NCBI GenBank assembly: GCA_002345475.1
Contig: DDWC01000090.1
Coordinates: forward strand, 1 to 20,538
Direction of reading: 5' to 3'
DNA from: Firmicutes bacterium UBA2296
Lineage (GTDB): Bacteria; Bacillota; UBA994
Length of the DNA stretch: 20,538 nucleotides
The notes under the pieces were generated by a model. That model was not told where the DNA came from. It was given only the letters and a program-made list of their open reading frames with translations, and did not search any database. Shown one piece after another: positions 7,924-14,397 of this stretch. How positions within the stretch are numbered: position 1 is the stretch's first letter; each line of letters starts with the position of its first letter. The position numbers and the translations under genes were made by a program.

Positions 7924-8286
7924 TTGTCGCAACTTGACCGCAAGATTCTGGCGATAGTGTTGGTGGTCACCCTGGTGTCCGGAGCCGGCGTTTTGGCTTT
8001 TCGCTATTTCGCCGCCAGGGGCGAGCGCGCTGTCATTGAAGTAGAGAACCGAATAGTGCAGACGGTTACGCTTGTTCCCGGAGCCGAACCCAGGCAACTG
8101 TCGATACAAGGCGCTCTGGGGGAGAGCCTGATTGGTATTGACGGTGCGCATATTTTTATGATCGAATCTGCTTGCCCCGATAAGGTGTGCGTACACATGG
8201 GCCGCAAGTCTCTGTCAGGAGAAGTAATCGTGTGCCTGCCCAATCGAGTTGTAATACGCATTCTTGGCGACCCGGTTCTTCCATAG
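7924..8286 (+). CDS. NusG domain II-containing membrane-anchored protein
   Basis: The product is about 120 residues long, with one N-terminal transmembrane segment (about residues 7-27) followed by an extracytoplasmic domain. It contains 'ESACPDKVCVHMGRKSLSGEVIVCLPNRVVIRI', typical of the small NusG_II family found across Clostridia, often beside redox or membrane-complex genes. Three cysteines (two in the CPDKVC motif and one in IVCLPN) are conserved in the family. The frame opens at GTG 7915, but AGGAAGGGG (7907-7915) would overlap that codon, so TTG 7924, eight bases downstream, is the more likely start. It follows the third antiporter gene almost directly and is probably its co-transcribed last gene. 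Its role is not known; it is unrelated to transcription factor NusG beyond the fold of domain II. Confidence 0.82.
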   Translation: MSQLDRKILAIVLVVTLVSGAGVLAFRYFAARGERAVIEVENRIVQTVTLVPGAEPRQLSIQGALGESLIGIDGAHIFMIESACPDKVCVHMGRKSLSGEVIVCLPNRVVIRILGDPVLP

Positions 8287-8289
8287 CAC

Positions 8290-8339
8290 ATAGAAATGTC
8301 CGTGCTGATACCAAAGGGTATCTGCACGGACATTTCTAT
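8290..8339 (+). terminator. Very long near-perfect hairpin after the mrp operon, probable terminator
   Basis: An outer stem of 16 pairs (8290-8305 with 8324-8339) is followed inward by a single T-T mismatch and six more pairs (GATACC/GGTATC) closing a four-base loop. It begins four bases after the stop codon of the NusG_II gene. The downstream sequence ATTTATCAATT is A/T-rich but lacks a clean T run, so termination is likely but not certain; RNA processing or 3'-end protection is possible too. Confidence 0.6.
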
Positions 8340-8394
8340 ATTTATCAATTGCAATCACTTTGTGGGTATGCAATAAAGGCGGGGCAGTGCGGGG

Positions 8395-8423
8395 TTCATA
8401 AGATAATGAAAAAATGGTATCAT
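8395..8423 (+). promoter_or_regulatory. Candidate sigma-A promoter for the small membrane protein genes
   Basis: TTCATA (8395-8400) and TATCAT (8418-8423) are separated by 17 bases, matching four and five of six consensus positions. A start near 8430 would give a leader of about 35 bases with GAGGAG at 8451-8456 in front of ATG 8465. Its position directly after the hairpin at 8290-8339 fits a new transcription unit. Confidence 0.45.
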
Positions 8424-8464
8424 ATTGAGCGAAGTTATTTTTGCGGCAGTGAGGAGACGTCATA

Positions 8465-8638
8465 ATGCAGAGATTGTTGGCGCTGACAGTATTAACTCTG
8501 GTCATTGTAACCGTGGGTTGCGGATTTGCCATTCGGTTCGGCGGAGAGAGTTTTCAAGGGGCCGTCAAGGGTCACATGGTACTGGGGCTCCTGGCCTTGG
8601 CATGTGCAATATTACTTGCGGTGAACGTCTTGAAGTAA
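8465..8638 (+). CDS. Small two-helix membrane protein, function unknown
   Basis: This 57-residue reading frame starts MQRLLALTV and ends LLAVNVLK, with two hydrophobic segments (about residues 3-24 and 37-54) flanking a short polar loop 'RFGGESFQGAVKGHM'. A strong GAGGAG (8451-8456) lies eight bases before ATG 8465, and a candidate promoter lies at 8395-8423, so it is likely translated. The Cys after the first helix lacks a proper lipobox, so I read it as a membrane protein rather than a lipoprotein. I do not recognise a family. It is followed 48 bases later by another small membrane protein on the same strand, probably in the same transcript. Confidence 0.6.
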   Translation: MQRLLALTVLTLVIVTVGCGFAIRFGGESFQGAVKGHMVLGLLALACAILLAVNVLK

Positions 8639-8686
8639 TTGTAGCTCGTTTCACAATCTAGTTTAAACGAAAGACAGGGTGAGAGA

Positions 8687-9058
8687 ATGAGAGCAAATAG
8701 ATGGGCCGCTGGTTATGTAATCTTAGTTGGTGTTTCAATGCTGTCGATGTGGCTGCTATTCTATTTGGGAAACAGCATACCTGAGCTTGAAACAGAGCCA
8801 ATGCGAATACTCATGCATCTATTGGCCGAAGGTCTCACCGCAATCTGCCTGATTACCTCGGGCGTAGGCCTTTTGGCAGGTAGGCACTGGGGCAGAGGCC
8901 TGTATCTCTTTTCCATGGGCATGTTAATCTATACTCTTGTACAGAGTCCGGGATATTTCATCCAGACAGGCGATAACGCGTTCGCAGCAATGTTTGCTGT
9001 ATTGCTGTTTGGAGCATTAGTCTTTTCTCTGAGGATGCTACGGGCAACCGACACTTAA
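8687..9058 (+). CDS. Four-helix membrane protein of unknown function
   Basis: The 123-residue product has four predicted transmembrane segments (about residues 9-28, 42-64, 70-88 and 97-116) and a short acidic outer loop 'SIPELETEP' between the first two. A GGGTGAGAG site (8678-8686) directly precedes ATG 8687. The small loops and the 'LLAGRHWGRGLYLFSMGMLIYTLVQSPGYF' stretch resemble small integral membrane proteins of Bacteria and Archaea with no assigned role; I cannot name the family. It follows the 57-residue membrane protein by 48 bases and is probably co-expressed. No clear terminator follows; the hairpin at 9130-9164 is the nearest structure. Confidence 0.75.
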   Translation: MRANRWAAGYVILVGVSMLSMWLLFYLGNSIPELETEPMRILMHLLAEGLTAICLITSGVGLLAGRHWGRGLYLFSMGMLIYTLVQSPGYFIQTGDNAFAAMFAVLLFGALVFSLRMLRATDT

Positions 9059-9434
9059 GACAACAGGACAAGGCAGTACAGTACGCGCATCAGGGGAAGT
9101 CCCTTCCTTCGCATTTTGGGCAAAATCAGCATCCCGTATCACGCTTATAGCGTGGTACGGGATGTATGCCTGTCTAGGCTCTGCATAAAGCGTTGCGTTC
9201 TTTGGATTGTGACAAGAGGTCCTGAAGACCCGACAGTTCGGTGCGGCACTTTCATCCCGCATCCTGGAATCTCATTGCACGATTACTCCGTGATCTGGCG
9301 CTAGTAACTTCTGCCAGTTCACTCGACGGGTACCGCACATGATGGTAGTTTAGAGCCTGGACAGCCACTTCCCTGTGCTGATTGAGCTCAAAACTGCGTC
9401 TAACCTCTAACGTCTAACCTCTAACGTCTAATAT
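9059..9434. other. 376-bp intergenic region with hairpin and heptamer repeat
   Basis: This stretch separates the small membrane protein gene (+) from the end of the flavoprotein gene (-). I see no believable reading frame with a ribosome-binding site. It holds an inverted repeat at 9130-9164 and the start of a heptamer tandem array at 9399-9447. The remainder (about 9165-9398) shows no recognisable RNA gene, promoter pair or insertion-sequence remnant. Confidence 0.6.
9130..9164. repeat. Inverted repeat of 15-bp arms
   Basis: CATCCCGTATCACGC (9130-9144) is complementary to GCGTGGTACGGGATG (9150-9164) at all but one position, which would be a G-U wobble in RNA; the loop is TTATA. No T tract follows on the + strand. 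On the - strand the stem runs into GCTGATTTTGCCC. It may terminate convergent transcripts weakly or be an isolated repetitive palindrome. Confidence 0.7.
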
Positions 9435-9447
9435 CTAACCTCTAAAT
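9399..9447. repeat. Heptanucleotide tandem repeat, seven units of TCTAACS
   Basis: Seven consecutive 7-mers are TCTAACC, TCTAACG, TCTAACC, TCTAACG, TCTAATA, TCTAACC and TCTAAAT. The alternating seventh base makes a 14-bp higher-order period for the first four. On the other strand the unit reads GGTTAGA. The array runs into the 3' end of the flavoprotein gene and contains its stop codon (9435-9437). Confidence 0.88.
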
Positions 9448-10655
9448 GCTGCGCTTCGCCCTGCCAGTATGCCACTACTCCAGGCCCACATCAGATTGTA
9501 TCCGCCGCAATCTCCATGCACATCAAGGATTTCGCCGGAAAAGTAGAGGCCGGGGCATATCTTCGACTGCATATCTGCAGGGAACACCTGTTTTAGATCG
9601 ACTCCACCTGCTGTGGTCTGTGCCTGGACCCAACCGTTGTGGTCTAATATTGCAAAACTCCAGGCGTGCAGGAGGCCTGCCAGCGAGGACAGTTCCTGCT
9701 TTGTCACCTGGCTTGCCGACTTGTTAAGTGATGAGAACCCGGCGTCTTTGAGTAACGCCGGGCCAAGCTGCTTAGGCAACAGGCCGATCAGGACGTCCAG
9801 AGCAGTCTTGTGCCTGAGCAGTGCAAATCTCTGTTCCAGTCGTTCGTGCAGTTCTTCCGGCGTGTCAGGCATTATGCTGATGATCAGGTGCATAGGCCTG
9901 TTATTTCTCAGGGCCGCCGCGGCGGCAGCGCTTAGATCGAACACGGGTATGCCTGAAACACCGTAATCTGCGAACAACACCTCTCCGCTTTGCTGTGTGC
10001 CCAGTTCCGGTATGCCGACCGAGGCCTGAATGCGCAAACCAGCCAGCCCTTTGAGGTGAGGTGAAAGCAGGCGCAGGCCCACAAGAGCAGGTATGGGCTC
10101 AACAATATCGTGGCCCAGGGCGGCAGCCAGAGCGTAACCGTCACCGCTAGTCCCCAGTTTGGGTGCCGCCTTGCCCCCTGTGGCCAGGATTACCTGACCG
10201 ACCACCATAGTCTCTTGCCCCTGAAGGCCTAAGCGAAACAGGCCGCCCGATCGGGAGACGCTTAGAACACGGACGTTGGTCAGAATCGCTATCCGCAGCC
10301 GATCTACTTCGTGGCGTAACACATCAAGGACGCTTGCGGCCTGCATGGACCGGGGATAAAGACGACTATCTTCGGAGGCTACTTCGAGACCTAGACTGGC
10401 GAAAAAGCTCAATACTCCTCCCAGTGCCACGTTTTCCAGAACGGATTCTACGAAGCCCGGGGCAGAGCTGTGAAAGTGTTTCCGGTTCATGTCGTTGTTA
10501 GCAAGATTACAGCGCCCATTCCCTGTCGCCAGTATCTTCCTTCCCACGCGTTCATTGCGGTCAATCAGACAAACCGTGGCGCCTTCCCGCGCCGCAGAAA
10601 TAGCGGCCACCAGTCCTGAGGCTCCTGCCCCTATAACGGCAATGTCGTAATCCAT
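9435..10655 (-). CDS. BaiN/HI0933-family NAD(P)/FAD-dependent oxidoreductase
   Basis: The 406-residue flavoprotein has an N-terminal Rossmann FAD-binding motif G-A-G-A-S-G (residues 9-14), the family signature 'GRKILATGNGRCNLAN', a central 'ILATGGKAAPKLGTSGDGY', and the C-terminal 'GLYFSGEILDVHGDCGGYNLMWAWSSG'. These place it in the HI0933/BaiN (YhiN) family, whose cellular substrates are mostly undefined. The open frame extends 28 codons upstream, but TGGAGGTG seven bases before ATG 10655 fixes the start. It lies 20 bases behind the B12 transporter ATPase gene on the same strand, so it is probably the last gene of the riboswitch-controlled operon. Its last residues (F-R-G-stop) are encoded by a heptamer repeat. 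Confidence 0.9.
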   Translation of the reverse strand: MDYDIAVIGAGASGLVAAISAAREGATVCLIDRNERVGRKILATGNGRCNLANNDMNRKHFHSSAPGFVESVLENVALGGVLSFFASLGLEVASEDSRLYPRSMQAASVLDVLRHEVDRLRIAILTNVRVLSVSRSGGLFRLGLQGQETMVVGQVILATGGKAAPKLGTSGDGYALAAALGHDIVEPIPALVGLRLLSPHLKGLAGLRIQASVGIPELGTQQSGEVLFADYGVSGIPVFDLSAAAAAALRNNRPMHLIISIMPDTPEELHERLEQRFALLRHKTALDVLIGLLPKQLGPALLKDAGFSSLNKSASQVTKQELSSLAGLLHAWSFAILDHNGWVQAQTTAGGVDLKQVFPADMQSKICPGLYFSGEILDVHGDCGGYNLMWAWSSGILAGRSAAFRG

Positions 10656-10675
10656 GCCTTGGCACCTCCATTTTA

Positions 10676-11458
10676 CTATCGCAGCAGAGCGACCTGGGGC
10701 ACACCGTGGATGGGATGACGATATACTGTCGCTCGACAATCGTACACGGCTGCTATGTTCTCTGCCGTGAGGACCTGATCGACGGTACCCGTGGCGTAGA
10801 CTTGCCCCTCTTTTAATAGTATCAGGTCTTCGCAGAATAGGGCAGCAAGGTTCAGATCGTGAAGAACAGCCAACACGGTCAAGCCCTGCGCCCTAAGAGT
10901 CTCTAGCAGGGTCAGGAGGTCCAGTTGGTGCCTGATATCAAGATGTGTGGTTGGTTCGTCCAGAGCAAGAATACTGGCGTCCTGAGCCAGCGCCATCGCT
11001 AGGCGGGCTCGTTGCCTTTCCCCACCGCTCAAGGTGCTGAGGGTCCGCTCGGACAGATCCAGCAACCCACCTTGAGTCAGGGAAAGCTCCACAGCCTGGC
11101 GGTCTGCTTCGCTCTCTTCGGAAAGCAGAGACTGGTAAGGCAACCTCCCCAGCGCCACCAGCTCACGGACAGTGATGTCTGTGGCGAACCGCTGCTCCTG
11201 TTCCACGACGGCGATACGGCGCGATAGTTCTCTGTGGCTCATTGATTTAGTCGATTCTCCGCCAATCATGATATCACCACTGTCTGGTTTGTACCATCGG
11301 CTGAGCAGTTTGAGCAACGTTGATTTCCCTGCTCCGTTAGGTCCGAGGATGCCCGTAAAACTCCCGCTTATCACTTGCAGAGAGACATCGGTCAAGACAG
11401 GTTCTGTAACCGAGTAGGCGAAGGACAGGTTATGTACCGAAATGGCAGGCTGGCTCAT
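10676..11458 (-). CDS. btuD: Vitamin B12 (Fe3+-siderophore-type) ABC transporter ATP-binding protein
   Basis: The 260-residue ATPase has Walker A GPNGAGKST at residues 39-47, a Q-loop in 'VVEQEQRF', the signature 'LSGGERQRARLAMALAQD', Walker B 'ASILALDEP' and an H-loop in 'VLHDLN'. This is the BtuD/FhuC/FepC subfamily of importer ATPases. The frame is open further upstream (to 11515), but ATG 11458, with AGGAGGGAG upstream and two bases after the permease stop, is the correct start. It powers uptake through the permease encoded just before it. The cobalamin riboswitch upstream of the operon favours B12 over an iron chelate as substrate; heme or siderophore transport cannot be fully excluded from protein sequence. 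Confidence 0.92.
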   Translation of the reverse strand: MSQPAISVHNLSFAYSVTEPVLTDVSLQVISGSFTGILGPNGAGKSTLLKLLSRWYKPDSGDIMIGGESTKSMSHRELSRRIAVVEQEQRFATDITVRELVALGRLPYQSLLSEESEADRQAVELSLTQGGLLDLSERTLSTLSGGERQRARLAMALAQDASILALDEPTTHLDIRHQLDLLTLLETLRAQGLTVLAVLHDLNLAALFCEDLILLKEGQVYATGTVDQVLTAENIAAVYDCRATVYRHPIHGVPQVALLR

Positions 11459-11460
11459 AT

Positions 11461-12480
11461 CTAGATCTCCCTCCTGCGCTTCGAGAGCAGATAGATGAAG
11501 AAAGGTCCGCCGCACAAAGCGGTTATAATACCCACAGGCAGTTCAGCCGGCTTAACAATGACCCGCGCAATAAGATCTGCCGCAACCAGGAATGTAGCAC
11601 CGAGAACCGCCGAGGCTGGGAGTAGCCTGCGGTAGTTATGGGAACTGACCATCCGTGCCATATGGGGTATCATCAGGCCGACGAAGCCAATGACCCCGCT
11701 GACCGAAACGGCCGCGGCGGTCAGCAGTGCCGACGCGCCAAGCAGGACGAGGCGAGTACTGGGGACATTGACGCCAAGGTGGTGGGCGGTTTCATCTCCA
11801 AGGCTTATAGCAGTGAGTTGTCTGTTCAGCAGGAAGGCCACGGAGTACCCAACGAAGATATAGGGCGCTACAGCTATCAGGTGGTTCCAGCTGCGTGCCC
11901 CAAAACCTCCCATGGTCCAGAAAACAATGGGTTGAATCCTCTCGCGACTGAAGAAGACAAGCAAAGAGACAATGGCAGAGAGGAAGCTGCTCATGGCAAT
12001 GCCGGCCAGCAGAAGCCCGAGCGTAGAGTTGCCGGTCATGCGGCGCGCAATAAAGACCACGACAAAAAGAGTCAGGGTTGCGCCGACAAAGGCGGCCGGA
12101 GTGACCGAACCCAGACCAAAGAAAGACAGGCGTAGCCCCATAAGCATGGCCAGTGCGGCTCCCAGAGAGGCTCCCGAAGACACGCCCAGTACGTATGAAT
12201 CGGCGAGTCCGTTGCGGAGCAAACCCTGTAGCACAGCCCCGGCAGTCGCCAGGCCCGCACCAACCACTGCGGCCAGTAAGGCGCGGGGAATTCGCAAGCG
12301 CCACAATATAGTGGCTTCCGAGGACCATTCTGCGCGGGGGCTGGAAATGACCTCGGAAAGGGCGGCCCAAATGCGTGACACCGGTATACTTACAGCGCCA
12401 TTAGCCATGCTGATAATCAGCATGGCCAATAGCAGAGTCCATAGCAGAGGCATCACGCGCAGGGGCTTCTTTATTTCCAT
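11461..12480 (-). CDS. btuC: Vitamin B12-type ABC transporter permease (FecCD/BtuC family)
   Basis: The 339-residue integral membrane protein fits the FecCD/BtuC permease family (ten helices). Characteristic segments are 'RIPRALLAAVVGAGLATAGAVLQGLLRN', 'LGVSSGASLGAALAML', 'GVIGFVGLMIPHMARMV' and 'ELPVGIITALCGGPFFIYLL'; the GFVGL..PH.AR loop contacts the ATPase. ATG 12480 overlaps the 3' end of the binding-protein gene by ten bases. No good Shine-Dalgarno site is visible, so translation is probably coupled to that gene. It forms the transmembrane channel of the importer with the neighbouring ATPase. Confidence 0.92.
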   Translation of the reverse strand: MEIKKPLRVMPLLWTLLLAMLIISMANGAVSIPVSRIWAALSEVISSPRAEWSSEATILWRLRIPRALLAAVVGAGLATAGAVLQGLLRNGLADSYVLGVSSGASLGAALAMLMGLRLSFFGLGSVTPAAFVGATLTLFVVVFIARRMTGNSTLGLLLAGIAMSSFLSAIVSLLVFFSRERIQPIVFWTMGGFGARSWNHLIAVAPYIFVGYSVAFLLNRQLTAISLGDETAHHLGVNVPSTRLVLLGASALLTAAAVSVSGVIGFVGLMIPHMARMVSSHNYRRLLPASAVLGATFLVAADLIARVIVKPAELPVGIITALCGGPFFIYLLSKRRREI

Positions 12481-13388
12481 AAATCAGGGTGAATGTGTCG
12501 GGCCAGTTCCATGAGCCCGAGCCCTATCCTCGGCCCGGGTTGCTGTACAATATCCTGATCCACCAGATACACACGCTTTGACTGCACGGCAGCAATAGTA
12601 CCCCAGTTAGGTCTGCTGAGATATTCCTCCACGGTTTCCGCCGCGTGTCCGTAGAAAATAACCGCGGGATCCTTGGTTATCAACATCTCAAATGAGTACT
12701 CAACAAACGTGCCATCAACATCTCCAGCCATGTTGACACCGCCGGCCATTTCAATTAATTCATGGATAAAAGTGGCTTTGGCAGCCGTCCAAATGGGGTC
12801 AGACCATACCTCCCAGAAGACTACAGGGCGCTGTTCTGTCGGAACTGTGGCCACCTTGGCTTCAACCTCAGCAAAAACGGACAGTATCTCGGCCACAACG
12901 GACTCGGCCTGCGCCTGCGCACCCACGGCTTCACCGATGAGGCTGATGTTGGCCAGAATGTCTGCTATCGTCTGCGGGTCAAGTACTACGACGGGAATCC
13001 CCAGAGCGTCCAGCTGCTCGACCGGTTCCCGGTGCAGGCTGGCGGCGAAGACCACGTCGGGCTTCATGCTGACAATAGTTTCTACAGACGGCTGAAAAAA
13101 AGTGCCGGCATGGGGTATTTCCTGCGCTTCCGGCGGGAAAAGGCATACGTCGGTAACGCCGACTACGCGATCCAGTACACCGATAGCGAAGAGGATTTCT
13201 GTGTTACTGGGCGCCAGAGATACTATGCGCTGCGGGTTCTTATTCAGGGTAATCTCACGGCCCATGTCGTCAACAACGGTGATAGTGGTTGGTTCAACGG
13301 GCGGCGGGGTCACCACGGCTGGCGTACAGGCCAGCAGCACTACGGCGAGCAGGGAAAGTACAGCGAGATAGGTGAGTCTTTTCATCAT
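12471..13388 (-). CDS. btuF: Vitamin B12-type ABC transporter substrate-binding lipoprotein
   Basis: The 305-residue lipoprotein has a type II signal peptide ending in the lipobox L-L-A-C (Cys21), followed by a short proline-rich linker and the Fe/B12 periplasmic-binding domain: 'VDDMGREITLNKNPQRIVSLAPSNTEILFAIG', 'VVGVTDVCLFPPEAQ' and 'VETIVSMKPDVVFA'. The frame is open back to 13496, but GAGGAGG (13394-13400) sits five bases before ATG 13388; a second ATG follows immediately. It would be anchored outside the membrane and deliver cobalamin to the permease. A cobalamin riboswitch lies about 110 bases upstream on the same strand, the main reason to call it BtuF rather than an iron-siderophore binder. 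Confidence 0.91.
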   Translation of the reverse strand: MMKRLTYLAVLSLLAVVLLACTPAVVTPPPVEPTTITVVDDMGREITLNKNPQRIVSLAPSNTEILFAIGVLDRVVGVTDVCLFPPEAQEIPHAGTFFQPSVETIVSMKPDVVFAASLHREPVEQLDALGIPVVVLDPQTIADILANISLIGEAVGAQAQAESVVAEILSVFAEVEAKVATVPTEQRPVVFWEVWSDPIWTAAKATFIHELIEMAGGVNMAGDVDGTFVEYSFEMLITKDPAVIFYGHAAETVEEYLSRPNWGTIAAVQSKRVYLVDQDIVQQPGPRIGLGLMELARHIHPDLWK

Positions 13389-13413
13389 GTTTGCCTCCTC
13401 GAGCATATTAAAG

Positions 13414-13438
13414 TACCCTCCGCCATAGGCGAAGGGTA
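13414..13438 (-). promoter_or_regulatory. Hairpin between riboswitch and btuF start, possible expression platform
   Basis: TACCCTTCGCC (13438-13428 on the - strand) pairs with GGCGGAGGGTA (13424-13414) across a TAT loop, 11 pairs with one G-U. It is followed by CTTTAATAT, which is not a clean U run, and then by the GAGGAGG ribosome-binding site 14 bases on. It may act as a terminator or help control access to the ribosome-binding site in response to cobalamin binding upstream. Confidence 0.5.
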
Positions 13439-13499
13439 AAGACTCGACAAGACACTGCCTGCGAGACCCTGTCCCCTCGACCGAAGGACGGCTCAATAT

Positions 13500-13658
13500 C
13501 GTTTTGGCAGGTCTCCTGGCTTCGGGAATACGCGCCCGGCGCCTTCCCGTCCGCGGATGCGAACAGTGGCAAATGCCGGGTACTACCCGTTACAGTGGCG
13601 GGACCGCTCAGGACTTTAACCTGATTCCCTTTTCAACCCCATCGGGGTCACCAAAACG
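13500..13658 (-). promoter_or_regulatory. Cobalamin (AdoCbl) riboswitch
   Basis: On the - strand the conserved elements appear in order: a closing stem CGTTTTGG (13658-13651) pairing perfectly with CCAAAACG (13507-13500); GGTG followed by GAAAAGGGAAT; CCCGCCACTGTAA (near 13603-13590); TTTGCCACTGTTCGC; GGGAAGGCG; and the B12 box AGCCAGGAGACCTGCC (13521-13506). This is the complete consensus of the cobalamin class. It precedes the B12 transporter operon and should repress it when cobalamin is plentiful. Confidence 0.95.
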
Positions 13659-13681
13659 CTATGTGATTGTACTACGCACTC

Positions 13682-13711
13682 AGTATAGCCGAGTATTGTG
13701 ACTGTTGTCAA
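13682..13711 (-). promoter_or_regulatory. Sigma-A promoter of the riboswitch/B12 operon
   Basis: On the - strand a perfect TTGACA (13711-13706) is followed after 18 bases by TATACT (13687-13682), five of six to the -10 consensus. Transcription would start near 13675, about 17 bases before the riboswitch closing stem. The -35 box contains the stop codon of the upstream cysteine-cluster gene. Confidence 0.8.
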
Positions 13712-14394
13712 AGCAGCCTTTGCCAGAGATCGACCGGGCAGCAATCTCGGAGCAGTACCTCATAGTGCTGTGCTCCCAACAGGTAAGGGTTAGCGTGAAG
13801 CATGCGATCCAGCATGTCCTCTCCCCATACGCCTGGGAGAGAACCGGCAGCGACCTGTCGCAGAGACTTCTCTCCCCAGAGCCGAGGAGCCATGTGCATG
13901 CGCACCATGGTCTGCCTCAGCGCACCGTTACCCATAAGCAGTACAGCCAGGCGCAATTGCTCCAGCCTGTCGCTCATGGGGGTGCAGAGATACAGGCGAC
14001 AGATCAGCGCCCGGTGCTCATAGACGGCGCACAGGTTGCCCGTTAGGAAGGGGCAGGGGCGCCGGCGAAATTCCGGAAACAGTACCGAGTCATCAAAACG
14101 CATGTGGGAACGCAGGAAGCGTTCAAAGGGAAGTCCGGCAGCCTGGGCCATGCCCTGGGCTGACAGCAAATCCACAGGGATGTCGTTTGATTTGCAGCAG
14201 TTATAAGTGCACCCTGCACAGACACCGTAGCGGGCCTTGTGCAGTGGTTTGAAGACCTCCTTGTCATCAGCCGGATACTGCATAGCCTTAAGCAGGTCAG
14301 CGACAGTGGCCGAGGGGCTGGTAATCTGCACATCAAGGCCAGTTTCACCGTCGATGTCACAATAAACAAGCCGTACAGGGCCTGTCTCAGCCAT
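13708..14394 (-). CDS. YkgJ-family cysteine-cluster protein
   Basis: The 228-residue protein carries a zinc/iron-chelating Cys cluster: 'CAGCTYNCCKS' near residues 59-69, then 'CPFLTGNLCAVYEHRALICRLYLC' near 113-136. This matches the YkgJ (Fe-S or zinc cluster, CxxCxxxxCC) family, whose function is unsettled. An N-terminal extension of about 55 residues precedes the cluster, and a C-terminal helical part follows. ATG 14394 lies three bases after the metG stop; the nearest purine run, GGGAG inside metG, is twelve bases off, so translation may be coupled to metG. Its stop (13710-13708) lies inside the promoter of the next unit. Confidence 0.83.
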   Translation of the reverse strand: MAETGPVRLVYCDIDGETGLDVQITSPSATVADLLKAMQYPADDKEVFKPLHKARYGVCAGCTYNCCKSNDIPVDLLSAQGMAQAAGLPFERFLRSHMRFDDSVLFPEFRRRPCPFLTGNLCAVYEHRALICRLYLCTPMSDRLEQLRLAVLLMGNGALRQTMVRMHMAPRLWGEKSLRQVAAGSLPGVWGEDMLDRMLHANPYLLGAQHYEVLLRDCCPVDLWQRLL

Positions 14395-14397
14395 TGT

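Noticed and set aside
9165..9398. A tRNA or small RNA gene, or insertion-sequence remnant, in the gap
   Set aside because: No cloverleaf, T-loop GTTCRA box, transposase fragment or terminal repeats could be recognised.
9399..9447. Tandem repeats considered as a CRISPR array
   Set aside because: The units are contiguous 7-mers with no spacers and no cas genes nearby.
11972..12514. A 180-codon + strand frame opposite the permease gene
   Set aside because: It is antisense to a well-conserved FecCD permease, with a Ser/Arg/Pro/Ala-rich composition typical of shadow frames.
10676..13388. The ABC transporter as an iron-siderophore importer
   Set aside because: The protein family alone allows it, but a complete cobalamin riboswitch with B12 box directly upstream favours B12 transport.
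12762..13439. A 225-codon + strand frame opposite the B12-binding lipoprotein
   Set aside because: The - strand protein has a lipobox, ribosome-binding site and family motifs; the + frame has none.
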